DNA of 20,272 nt from CAYGVT01 sp964353355 (GTDB lineage Archaea > Thermoplasmatota > DTKX01 > GCA-020343715): contig CAYGVT010000120.1 in the NCBI GenBank assembly GCA_964353355.1, positions 1 to 20,272 of the forward strand, in the 5' to 3' direction. Positions 1 through 6,618 of the stretch are shown here, piece by piece (positions within the stretch are counted from its first letter, which is position 1; the number at the start of each line of letters is the position of its first letter). A program made the translations under genes and the position numbers. Below the pieces are notes generated by a model. The model had not been told where the DNA came from and searched no databases. It saw only the letters and a list, made by a program, of their open reading frames with translations.

Positions 1-126
1 ACAACGTGGTGGAGATGAAGAAGTCGGTGTCCGGTTCGGACACGATCCCGGGCGCGGGCGCGTCGATGGCGTTGCTGGCGATGCTGGGAGCGGTGTTCGT
101 GGCGGCGGCCCTTCGGCGCAGGCACT
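1..126 (+). repeat. Exact 126-bp direct repeat, copy 1 (copy 2 at 3593-3718)
   Basis: Base-by-base comparison shows no mismatch over 126 bp. Both copies encode the end of a CARDB-like domain plus the C-terminal anchor. The identity stops at the second base of the stop codon, and the 3' flanks differ apart from each having a GC-rich hairpin. The left boundary of the repeat lies outside the window. A recent duplication or gene conversion fits best. Confidence 0.95.
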
Positions 127-128
127 GA
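1..128 (+). CDS. C-terminal fragment of a cell-surface protein with a membrane/sorting tail (5' part outside the window)
   Basis: Only the last 41 codons are present; the window opens inside a codon and the first whole codon is at base 3, with stop TGA at 126-128. The fragment ends the way a CARDB-type domain does (NNVVEMKKSVS). It then has a short polar spacer, a Pro-Gly pair, a hydrophobic stretch of about 18 residues and a basic RRRH terminus, the three-part layout of archaeal PGF-CTERM-like sorting signals. Bases 1-126 are identical, including silent positions, to 3593-3718 at the end of the next gene; the copies first differ inside the stop codon (TGA here, TAG there). The missing upstream gene is therefore probably a tandem paralogue of the surface protein at 379-3720. 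Whether the match continues upstream cannot be seen. Confidence 0.85.
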   Translation, partial: NVVEMKKSVSGSDTIPGAGASMALLAMLGAVFVAAALRRRH

Positions 129-147
129 TCCCAAGGTACCAATCAGG

Positions 148-182
148 GGCGGGGGAAGACCCCGCCTCCCCCCCATTTTTCC
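148..182 (+). terminator. Hairpin plus T-run after the upstream surface-protein gene
   Basis: A perfect 7-bp stem (148-154 GGCGGGG with 160-166 CCCCGCC, loop GAAGA) is followed by a C-run and five T residues at 176-180. It starts 20 bases after the stop codon at 126-128. Archaeal termination depends mainly on the T-run, which is present, so the call is reasonable but untested. Confidence 0.5.
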
Positions 183-310
183 TCATTCCGGCCACCATCC
201 AGCCCGATTGCTGGGTAATGCGGCCGATGCCCGACCCGTGACGGCATCCCGTGGGTACACTGGATTGGGGGACCGGGGAAGCTGGGAATGAAAAAAGGGC
301 TCCAACAACC

Positions 311-317
311 TTAATAA
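311..317 (+). promoter_or_regulatory. Possible TATA element of the surface-protein gene
   Basis: TTAATAA stands out in a GC-rich 250-base intergenic stretch (129-378) and lies about 65 bases before the ATG at 379. A TATA box here would place the transcript start near 340 and leave a leader carrying the ribosome binding site AAGGTGG (368-374). Apart from this element and the terminator at 148-182, the gap holds only a weak 6-bp inverted repeat (226-231 with 243-248). Confidence 0.35.
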
Positions 318-378
318 CTCCAGGCGGAATCCTCGTCCTGGCGAGAAATCGCGCCAAGGCATGCAATAAGGTGGTTTG

Positions 379-3300
379 ATGAAGAAGACCCTCGCGCTCC
401 TGATCCTAGGCATTTTTCTGCTAGGGGCCATTCCCAGCACTGCCGCCGCGGATGACACGGCCGCCAACGGCACGGCCGCCAACGGCACGGCCGCCGACGA
501 TTCGAGGCTGTTCATGACGCCAGATGGCCTGTACTGGACCGACGACATGCAAGTCACGCGCAACTCCGCTGCGGACACGCTGCCGCAGATCACGGTGGAC
601 CGCGCCCATGACGCACACATCTTCTGGATGCGCGACGGCTGGTACTACAAGAAGTTCGACCGGTTCGGGAACGCCCTCACGAAGGAGAAGCAGATCAACT
701 CCGAGGGCGTGGGCTCGTACTTCCTCTCCGAGAAGGTCGTGGACATCGATTCCAACCAGGACATCCACTTCATCTGGACGCCCGGCGGGTACTCGGGCGA
801 GGTACACTACATGAAGTACGACAACCTCGGCAACGTGCTCATCAACAACATGATAGCGGTCCCGAACGTCCAGAGCACGCACGTTCCCAACATGGCCGTG
901 TCCTCGGACGACGCGGTCAATATCATCTACGAGGACTACCAGTACCAGTGCGAGGACATCAACTACCACAAGCTGGTCAACGGCAAGGTCACGAAGTCCT
1001 TCATCTGCATCAGCAGCGATGTCGCGTCTCACTGCGAGTTCTGCAACATCGCGACGGACAAGTACAACACCGTCTACGCCAACTTCGGTTCGAACACGGG
1101 CTCGTGGATCGGCGCGGTGAACTCCGAGGGCGTTCACCCCTGGCCATCCCAGAAGCTGCCGATGACCACCAGCTACAACACCGCGGGCATGGCGTGCTCC
1201 CCCGACACTTACGTGCACATCGCCTACTACGAGGCGGGCACGCTCTACTACCAGCGGCTGAACCAGAGGAACATCGCGGTGACGGAGCCCCTCACCATCG
1301 ACTCCGGCAACCTCGGCGACCACCAGGTCTGGAGCGACAACCGCAACCCCGGCATCGCGACCGACTCGTCGAACAACGTCGTCATCACCTACATCAAGGA
1401 CGACTTCGTGTACTACAAGTACATCAAGCACAACACCTGGAACGAGACCAAGGCCGGCGGCTACAAGCTCGTGACGAAGAACACCTGCTACCGCTCGCGC
1501 GTGGCCATCGACCCGGACGACAACGTCCACATCGTGTGGGAGGACACCCGCACGGGCAACAAGGAGATCTACTACAAGTTCGCCTACAACTTCCAGCTGA
1601 AGCTGCAGGCGGACCCGGTGGACCTGCAGAAGATGTTCTACTTCCACCCGAACGAGACGAAGGAGATGCCCTTCCTGCTGGTGAACACGGGCGGCATCGC
1701 GGACAAGTACGACATCCTCCTGAACACGGCGGACATCCCCGAGAACTGGGCCGTGACGCTGAACAACACGTACTGCGAGCTTGCGGGCAACCAGAAGGCG
1801 TACTTCAAGCTGACGGAGACCTCCCCGGGGAACGCGAAGGAGGGGGAGAAGATCTTCGTGAACATCACGGCGAGGTCGAGGGGCAACCCGGAGAAGCAGG
1901 ACAAGCTGAACTACATCAGCTTCATCATAGTGACGCACGACGTGTCGCTCACTTGTCGTAACACTGTCAATATAGTCTATCCCGGCAAATCGGTGAGCTA
2001 CAACCTGTTCGTCACCAACATAGGCGACGTGCGGGAGCGCATCAAGGTGTTCGGCATCATGGCTGCGCCGGACGGGTGGTCGTACACCATCCAGAGCCCG
2101 ATGGTGGACCCGAACGGGATGGTGACGTTGGACCCGAAGAAGGGCACGAACCTCACGGTCGTGGTGACGAGCCCGGAGGACGCGAAGGCTAACGACAACG
2201 CGACGCTGACGGTGCAGGCCTTCGACATGGAGAAGCCTGAGGCGTCGAGCAACATCGTGCTGAGGACTCTGGTGACGCCCATCTTCTACTTGCTGTGGGA
2301 GTCGGACATCACGGAGAAGTGGATCGACCCTGGAGGGACAGACACCTTCCAGCTGAAGCTGACGAACTACGGCAACGTGGTGGGCACGGCGCAGATCCAC
2401 GTTGAGATCCAGAGCGACCTGCGCGGCTGGAACGCGTTCCTCGACAAGGAGGAGGTGCAGCTGCGGGGCGGCGAGCACACGTTCGTGAAGCTCACGGTCA
2501 CTGTGCCCGTGGGCGCGCTGGCGGGCCAGCGGCTCGTCATCCGGGTGGTGGCGGAGACGTTCACGATGACGCAGAAGGCGTACATCGAGACGACTTCGTT
2601 CGTGAACATCGTGCACGACATCCAGCCTCAGATCGAAACAGGCACGGTCGAGGTGTTCCCGGGCCAGACCGCGGAGTACGTGATGCAGGTGGACAACAAG
2701 GGCAACGGCGAGGACAAGGTCGACCTGGGAGTGGAGCGCGCGCCGGCGGGCTGGGTGATACTGTTCGAGTACACGAACCTGCCGATCGACCGCGTGATAG
2801 TGGGCCCGAAGAACTCGAAGACGGTGGTCATCAAGGTGAAGACGCCGTACGAGGCGGAGGCGGGGACGTTCCCGATCGACGTGGTGCTGCGGGACTCTGG
2901 CGGCAACGACAAGCGTGTGACGGTGTCGACGAAGGTGACGCAGATCTTCGACATCGACCTGAAGTGCTCGCAGGTGCACCAGATAGGCACGCCGAACGGG
3001 TTCATCACGTATCCGATGGTGGTGGAGAACCGGGGCAACGGGCACGACACCATCAGCCTGGAGGTGACGAACCTGCCGGAGGGCTGGAGCCACAACTTCA
3101 AGGACGTGGCGGGCATCCAGGTGACGTCGGTGGACCTGGAGTATGGGTCGAAGGTGGACGTGAAGCTGAACATCTGGGTGAGCTCGAGCCAGATGGAGAC
3201 GGCGGAGCAGGTCATCGCGCGAGCGCAGTCGGTGTACGACCCGTCGAAGCAGGACCAGATCCAGCTGACGGCGGAGATACGGATGCCGGACCTGAAGATC

Positions 3301-3720
3301 CAGTCCGTGGTGTACAACCCGTCGAAGCTGCGCGAGAACCAGGTCGTGCAGATAGTGGTGCTGCTGCAGAACGTGGGCACGGGCGGGGCGAGCGACATCG
3401 TGGTGGAGTTCTACGACAACGGGCGTTACGTGTCGCAGGACAGCATCAGCTACATCACGACGGGCGAGACTGGGAACGCGACGGCGGTGTTCACGTGGCT
3501 GCCGAAGGGCGGGTCGCACTCGCTCAAGTATTACGTGGACCCGTCGAGCACGAGCCGTCCGAACGGGCGCGTGCTGGAGAGCGACGAGACGAACAACGTG
3601 GTGGAGATGAAGAAGTCGGTGTCCGGTTCGGACACGATCCCGGGCGCGGGCGCGTCGATGGCGTTGCTGGCGATGCTGGGAGCGGTGTTCGTGGCGGCGG
3701 CCCTTCGGCGCAGGCACTAG
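379..3720 (+). CDS. Large secreted surface protein: propeller-like head, NEW3-like stalk repeats, CARDB domain, C-terminal anchor
   Basis: This is a 1113-residue predicted exported protein. The start chosen is ATG 379, four bases after AAGGTGG; a TTG one codon earlier is less likely. Residues 1-24 look like a signal peptide, followed by a short TAANG tandem carrying NGT glycosylation sequons. Residues about 50-402 contain repeated strands of the type 'DxxxNxHIxW', reminiscent of sialidase/BNR-like beta-propellers; no catalytic set is evident. Five NEW3-like (alpha-galactosidase-associated) Ig-type units begin near residues 407, 521, 635, 747 and 860, with phrases such as NxGN and PxGW. A CARDB-like domain spans about 971-1080. 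The end (PG at 1088-1089, hydrophobic 1091-1108, RRRH) resembles a PGF-CTERM signal, which archaeosortase would process. It is probably an adhesin or S-layer-associated protein; the ligand is unknown. The gene is a tandem paralogue of the one ending at 128, and its 3' half uses different codons from its 5' half. Confidence 0.9.
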   Translation: MKKTLALLILGIFLLGAIPSTAAADDTAANGTAANGTAADDSRLFMTPDGLYWTDDMQVTRNSAADTLPQITVDRAHDAHIFWMRDGWYYKKFDRFGNALTKEKQINSEGVGSYFLSEKVVDIDSNQDIHFIWTPGGYSGEVHYMKYDNLGNVLINNMIAVPNVQSTHVPNMAVSSDDAVNIIYEDYQYQCEDINYHKLVNGKVTKSFICISSDVASHCEFCNIATDKYNTVYANFGSNTGSWIGAVNSEGVHPWPSQKLPMTTSYNTAGMACSPDTYVHIAYYEAGTLYYQRLNQRNIAVTEPLTIDSGNLGDHQVWSDNRNPGIATDSSNNVVITYIKDDFVYYKYIKHNTWNETKAGGYKLVTKNTCYRSRVAIDPDDNVHIVWEDTRTGNKEIYYKFAYNFQLKLQADPVDLQKMFYFHPNETKEMPFLLVNTGGIADKYDILLNTADIPENWAVTLNNTYCELAGNQKAYFKLTETSPGNAKEGEKIFVNITARSRGNPEKQDKLNYISFIIVTHDVSLTCRNTVNIVYPGKSVSYNLFVTNIGDVRERIKVFGIMAAPDGWSYTIQSPMVDPNGMVTLDPKKGTNLTVVVTSPEDAKANDNATLTVQAFDMEKPEASSNIVLRTLVTPIFYLLWESDITEKWIDPGGTDTFQLKLTNYGNVVGTAQIHVEIQSDLRGWNAFLDKEEVQLRGGEHTFVKLTVTVPVGALAGQRLVIRVVAETFTMTQKAYIETTSFVNIVHDIQPQIETGTVEVFPGQTAEYVMQVDNKGNGEDKVDLGVERAPAGWVILFEYTNLPIDRVIVGPKNSKTVVIKVKTPYEAEAGTFPIDVVLRDSGGNDKRVTVSTKVTQIFDIDLKCSQVHQIGTPNGFITYPMVVENRGNGHDTISLEVTNLPEGWSHNFKDVAGIQVTSVDLEYGSKVDVKLNIWVSSSQMETAEQVIARAQSVYDPSKQDQIQLTAEIRMPDLKIQSVVYNPSKLRENQVVQIVVLLQNVGTGGASDIVVEFYDNGRYVSQDSISYITTGETGNATAVFTWLPKGGSHSLKYYVDPSSTSRPNGRVLESDETNNVVEMKKSVSGSDTIPGAGASMALLAMLGAVFVAAALRRRH
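456..500 (+). repeat. 15-bp tandem repeat, three copies, encoding TAANG
   Basis: Two perfect copies of CACGGCCGCCAACGG (456-470, 471-485) are followed by a degenerate third (486-500, 13 of 15 matching). In frame they add a flexible TAANG-TAANG-TAADD linker directly after the signal peptide, with two NGT N-glycosylation sequons. Copy number could vary between strains. Confidence 0.9.
3593..3718 (+). repeat. Exact 126-bp direct repeat, copy 2 (copy 1 at 1-126)
   Basis: This is the second copy of the repeat described at 1-126, at the 3' end of the surface-protein gene. It encodes the last strand of the CARDB-like domain and the entire C-terminal anchor. Confidence 0.95.
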
Positions 3721-3739
3721 AGGAACGCGGACCTAGCCA

Positions 3740-3779
3740 GGGCGGGGAGGATCCCCTTCTCCCCGCCCATTCCCCTTTT
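3740..3779 (+). terminator. Hairpin plus T-run after the surface-protein gene
   Basis: A perfect 9-bp stem (3740-3748 GGGCGGGGA with 3760-3768 TCCCCGCCC, 11-base loop) is followed by TTTT at 3776-3779. It occupies the same place relative to the stop codon as the hairpin at 148-182 after the upstream paralogue, although the flanking sequence has diverged. Confidence 0.5.
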
Positions 3780-3845
3780 CCATGCCCTTGAGGTCCCTCC
3801 CTGGACACCGAGCGACCCTGGCCGATGGGCGTCAAGGATGGGCAG

Positions 3846-3856
3846 AAAAAGTAAAT
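3846..3856 (+). promoter_or_regulatory. Possible TATA element of the glycosyltransferase gene
   Basis: AAAAAGTAAAT is the only AT-rich stretch between the terminator and the ATG at 3885. Its centre is about 34 bases before the start codon, which would give a leaderless or very short-leader transcript. No good Shine-Dalgarno sequence precedes 3885, consistent with that. Confidence 0.3.
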
Positions 3857-3884
3857 CAATGTACCTCGCCCATCCCCTGATGGC

Positions 3885-4727
3885 ATGCTCATATCCATCG
3901 TCGTGACGGTCCGCAACGAGGAGAAGCGGATACGACACCTGCTGGACAGCCTCGTCGTCCAGGAGCGACCCTGGGAGATCGTGGTGGTGGACGCTTTCTC
4001 GGAGGACAGGACCCGGGAGATAGTGCAGGAGTACGCGGAGCGCTTCCCCGACGTCCACCTGCACAAGAAGGGCGGGACGAGGGGCGTGGGCCGCAACCAC
4101 GGGGCGGAGATGGCGAAGGGCGAGTTCATCGCCTTCACCGATGGCGACTGCATCGCCAACCCGTTCTGGCTCAAGGAGATACGCAAGAGCTTCGCCCAGG
4201 GCGGCCCCGGCGTGGACGTGGTCGCCGGCAAGACCATCACCATCGGCTACGCGCCCTTCGCGGAGCTGGACCGCGTCGAGCTTTACATCCAGGGGTTCGA
4301 TGTCACACATCCGAGCTGCAACCTGGCATACCGCCGCGACAAGTTCCTCCTCATCAGGGGGTTCGACCCCCAGTTCATGACCGCGGAGGACATCGACCTG
4401 AACTACCGTGCCGTGTGCACGGGCTCGTGCATCACGCTGAACGAGCACGCCATCATATACGCCCTGGCACGCGACACCTACATCGGGTTCTTGAAGCAGG
4501 CGTTCTGGAACGGCTTCGGCCGCAAGCAGCTCACGCTCAAGCACGGGCGGCTCTGGCAGCACTACTCCTTCACGGACATGATAGGCCAGAGGATCAACAC
4601 CTGGCGCGTCATCCGCCTCGCCTTCGGCATGCTGGGCTATGCCGTGTGCAAGGTGCACGACCACCCCGAGATGTTCCGTCTTAATGACCTGGAGCAGCTA
4701 CAGCAATCCAGGGAGTGCGAGACCTAG
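3885..4727 (+). CDS. Family 2 (GT-A fold) glycosyltransferase
   Basis: This 280-residue protein has the standard opening of GT2 enzymes: a first strand ISIVVTVRNEE (residues 3-13), then EIVVVDAFSEDRT (31-43). The metal and nucleotide-sugar binding DxD-type motif is DGD at 86-88, and ED at 168-169 fits the acceptor-side acidic pair. Such enzymes move a sugar from a nucleotide donor to a lipid or protein-linked glycan on the cytoplasmic face of the membrane. There is no clear transmembrane helix; a mildly hydrophobic segment at 243-255 could give peripheral membrane contact. The gene lies directly after the sequon-bearing surface protein, which suggests but does not prove a role in glycosylating surface proteins or lipids. 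Donor and acceptor cannot be told from the sequence. It converges with the radical SAM gene, 39 bases apart. Confidence 0.92.
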   Translation: MLISIVVTVRNEEKRIRHLLDSLVVQERPWEIVVVDAFSEDRTREIVQEYAERFPDVHLHKKGGTRGVGRNHGAEMAKGEFIAFTDGDCIANPFWLKEIRKSFAQGGPGVDVVAGKTITIGYAPFAELDRVELYIQGFDVTHPSCNLAYRRDKFLLIRGFDPQFMTAEDIDLNYRAVCTGSCITLNEHAIIYALARDTYIGFLKQAFWNGFGRKQLTLKHGRLWQHYSFTDMIGQRINTWRVIRLAFGMLGYAVCKVHDHPEMFRLNDLEQLQQSRECET

Positions 4728-4746
4728 GACCGGGCCATCGGGAACG

Positions 4747-4766
4747 GGCCCACTGGGGCTTGGGCC
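4747..4766. terminator. Small hairpin between convergent genes
   Basis: GGCCCA (4747-4752) pairs with TGGGCC (4761-4766) around an 8-base loop in the 39-base gap between the glycosyltransferase stop and the radical SAM stop. It could work in both directions, but there is no adjacent T-run, so support is weak. Confidence 0.25.
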
Positions 4767-5840
4767 TCATATGTCCACACCAGGCTCGAGGTCGCACCCC
4801 ATGCAGCTGTGGCACATCGTCTTGAAGGCGCGCGCGCTCAGGCCGTGGCGCGCGAGCGCGCCCCCGAGCGCCTGGGCGAGGTGGATGTGCCGTGCGGGCG
4901 CGACCGGCTCGAGGGGATGGCCGAGCGCGACCTCAAGGGCGTTGCGGTTGAGGTCGGACACGCGCAGCACCCGGAGCGTGGGCACGACGCCCATCGAGGC
5001 GAGGCGCTCGAGCGCGGCGAGCACGTCCGAGTCGGACTCGCCGAGGCCGATGATGACGTTGGACGTCACCTGCCCCCGCCCGAACACGCGCACGCCCTCC
5101 CTCAGCATGCCGTACTGCATTGCCAGGTCCCAACCGGGGCAGACCCTGGCGAGGATGGCCACGTCGGGGGTCTGGATGTTGACCTTGAGCTCGGTGGCCC
5201 CTGCCCTACGGAGCCGCTCGAGGTCCTCCACGGACCGGACAGGGGGCTCGACGCCCACGACGACGCCGGGGATGGCCCCCTTGACGCCCCCTATCACGGC
5301 CTCGTAGTCGCGCATGAGGTCCTCGTGGTCCGCGGCATCCACGCTGGTGATGGCCACCCCCTCGAACGGGCGCCTCCGATGCGACTCCACGATGAGGTCG
5401 ACCCATCGCTGCGGCGTGCGGGGCTTGCCGCGCCCCTGGCCCGCCTCGGGCCTTGACGCGGTGCAGAACGCGCACTCGTAGACGCAGTCCCCCTCGAGGC
5501 TGATGAAGCAGTGGTCGGGTGCGTGCATGGCGATGGGGAGCAGTCGCACGTCCGCGAGCGCGACCGTCCCGTCGCGGCGGCGGAGCTCCAGGCCACCCCC
5601 TGGACGCTTGGCGAGCGCAAGGGGCGCGTCAGCGTCGCGCACGACCGCCAGTTTGACCAGGTGCTCGCGCCCGTCGGGGCCCGTCCAGCCAAGTGCCACG
5701 GAGGCCGCGCCGGCCCCCGGGCCTGCGGTGCTCCGTGAGAGCCGGTAGCCCTCGAGCAGCTCGCGCCGGACGCTGAGACACCCCGCGGCGATGAGCTCCG
5801 CCTTGAGGTTGCCGACGTCCTCGGGACCAGGTCGGGTCAC
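4767..5840 (-). CDS. Radical SAM enzyme with a C-terminal Cys cluster, substrate unknown
   Basis: Radical SAM enzymes cleave S-adenosylmethionine at a [4Fe-4S] cluster to start radical chemistry. The cluster motif CxxxCxxC is seen as CVYECAFC (Cys 119, 123, 126 counted from GTG 5840). A glycine-rich strand IIGLGES lies at about 263-269, and a second cluster-like group, CHSCMGC (Cys 343, 346, 349), lies near the C terminus and may hold an auxiliary cluster or metal. About 110 residues precede the core, with beta-strand character. The general layout recalls biotin-synthase-like and other cofactor-forming radical SAM proteins, but I cannot assign a reaction. The start is a choice: the frame is open to GTG 5864, but a palindromic TATA box sits at 5864-5871, so transcription should begin near 5840, where an in-frame GTG occurs; GTG 5852 is another option. 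The protein is 357 residues from GTG 5840 and 365 from GTG 5864. Confidence 0.88.
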   Translation of the reverse strand: MTRPGPEDVGNLKAELIAAGCLSVRRELLEGYRLSRSTAGPGAGAASVALGWTGPDGREHLVKLAVVRDADAPLALAKRPGGGLELRRRDGTVALADVRLLPIAMHAPDHCFISLEGDCVYECAFCTASRPEAGQGRGKPRTPQRWVDLIVESHRRRPFEGVAITSVDAADHEDLMRDYEAVIGGVKGAIPGVVVGVEPPVRSVEDLERLRRAGATELKVNIQTPDVAILARVCPGWDLAMQYGMLREGVRVFGRGQVTSNVIIGLGESDSDVLAALERLASMGVVPTLRVLRVSDLNRNALEVALGHPLEPVAPARHIHLAQALGGALARHGLSARAFKTMCHSCMGCDLEPGVDI

Positions 5841-5863
5841 GGGCGATGCCACGGTACCAGCCA

Positions 5864-5871
5864 CTTATAAG
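5864..5871 (-). promoter_or_regulatory. TATA box CTTATAAG for the radical SAM gene
   Basis: A perfect 8-bp palindrome matching the archaeal TATA consensus. On the minus strand its centre is about 27 bases upstream of the in-frame GTG at 5840, the spacing expected for a leaderless transcript. Because it is palindromic it might also drive plus-strand transcription towards the TPR gene. Confidence 0.55.
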
Positions 5872-5961
5872 TGTTTCACCGGTGGGGGCAGCGGTAGGCC
5901 TGGCTCGCGGGGGCGACCCTGCGGCCAAGGGGCCGATGGGCCGACCGGCCCGCCATCGCCT

Positions 5962-5974
5962 GGAAAGCTTATAT
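5962..5974 (+). promoter_or_regulatory. BRE/TATA promoter of the TPR gene
   Basis: GGAAAG (5962-5967) followed by CTTATAT (5968-5974) resembles a TFB-recognition element joined to a TATA box. Its centre is about 27 bases before ATG 5999. This favours 5999 as the start over the in-frame ATG at 5846 or at 5981. Confidence 0.55.
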
Positions 5975-5998
5975 CGCAGCATGGCGTGGAGGGCGCCC

Positions 5999-6481
5999 AT
6001 GGGACGCCTCTCCAAGATGCTCTCTGGCCCAAAGGTGCGACGCAGCATCGAGAGGGGCTCCGGGCTCTTCAACGCAGGGGACCTGGAGGGCGCACGCGCC
6101 GCCTTTGCGGCCGCGGTCGAGATCGACGATGAGCACTACGAGGCCCAGTACTACCTGGGGCTGGCGCTGTCGTCCCTCAAGCGCAACGAGGAGGCGGAGG
6201 GGCACTTCCGGCGCAGCATCGAGCTCAAGTCCGACGAGCCCAAGAGCCACGCCGACCTCGGCGAGCTGCTCCACAACGTGGGCCGGAGGCAGGAGGCCGA
6301 GGCCGAGTACCACCGCGCTCTCGAGCTCGACCCCGGAAACGCCATCGTCATCATCAACCTGGGCACCCTCCTGCGCGATTCGGGCAGGTTCACGGAGGCC
6401 TCCGACCTGTACAAGCGCGCCTTGGAGCTGCCGGACCTCGACCCGGACACGCGCGCGAAGCTGCAGGACCTCATGGTCTGA
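5999..6481 (+). CDS. Small TPR-repeat protein (four tetratricopeptide repeats)
   Basis: The protein is 160 residues and almost entirely TPR. Four 34-residue units can be laid out at about 13-46, 47-80, 81-114 and 115-148, with the usual pattern of small residues and endings such as AIELxP (SIELKSD, ALELDPG, ALELPDL). TPR domains are protein-binding scaffolds; there is no signal peptide or membrane helix, so it should be cytoplasmic. The start is ATG 5999: a TATA box lies 27 bases upstream, and GGAGGG at 5988-5993 is at good spacing if the transcript includes it. The frame stays open upstream to 5846, but that extension is proline/glycine/arginine-rich, lies in the divergent promoter region and does not look like protein. 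The partner is unknown. The next gene is the subtilase operon, with its own promoter. Confidence 0.88.
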   Translation: MGRLSKMLSGPKVRRSIERGSGLFNAGDLEGARAAFAAAVEIDDEHYEAQYYLGLALSSLKRNEEAEGHFRRSIELKSDEPKSHADLGELLHNVGRRQEAEAEYHRALELDPGNAIVIINLGTLLRDSGRFTEASDLYKRALELPDLDPDTRAKLQDLMV

Positions 6482-6570
6482 GCGGAACGCGGCGTCCCAT
6501 CCGTCCCACGACGCGCCGGGCCCTATCCTCACAGGCCTCAACCGTTCTTCCTGGCAGCAGGTAACCAAAA

Positions 6571-6585
6571 CCGAACCTTTTTAAC
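6571..6585 (+). promoter_or_regulatory. BRE/TATA promoter of the subtilase operon
   Basis: CCGAAC followed by CTTTTTAAC stands out in the 137-base gap between the TPR gene and the first subtilase. The centre of the T/A-rich block (about 6581) is about 38 bases before ATG 6619 and 29 bases before GTG 6610, so the transcript should begin a few bases before either start. Confidence 0.55.
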
Positions 6586-6618
6586 GTGGCAGGGTCATGA
6601 ACGGCCCGAGTGGGAGCG

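Noticed and set aside
226..248. Inverted repeat GATGCC...GGCATC upstream of the surface-protein gene, a possible operator
   Set aside because: Only 6 bp with an 11-base spacer in GC-rich DNA, over 60 bases upstream of the presumed TATA element; likely chance.
421..3717. A 1098-codon open frame on the minus strand covering nearly all of the surface-protein gene
   Set aside because: Its product is a low-complexity His/Arg/Val/Leu-rich string with no domain, signal or ribosome binding site. It is the expected mirror of a GC-rich gene with strong codon bias.
5846..5998. N-terminal 51-codon extension of the TPR protein
   Set aside because: It crosses the divergent promoter region, has Pro/Gly/Arg-rich composition, and a TATA box sits 27 bases before the internal ATG 5999.
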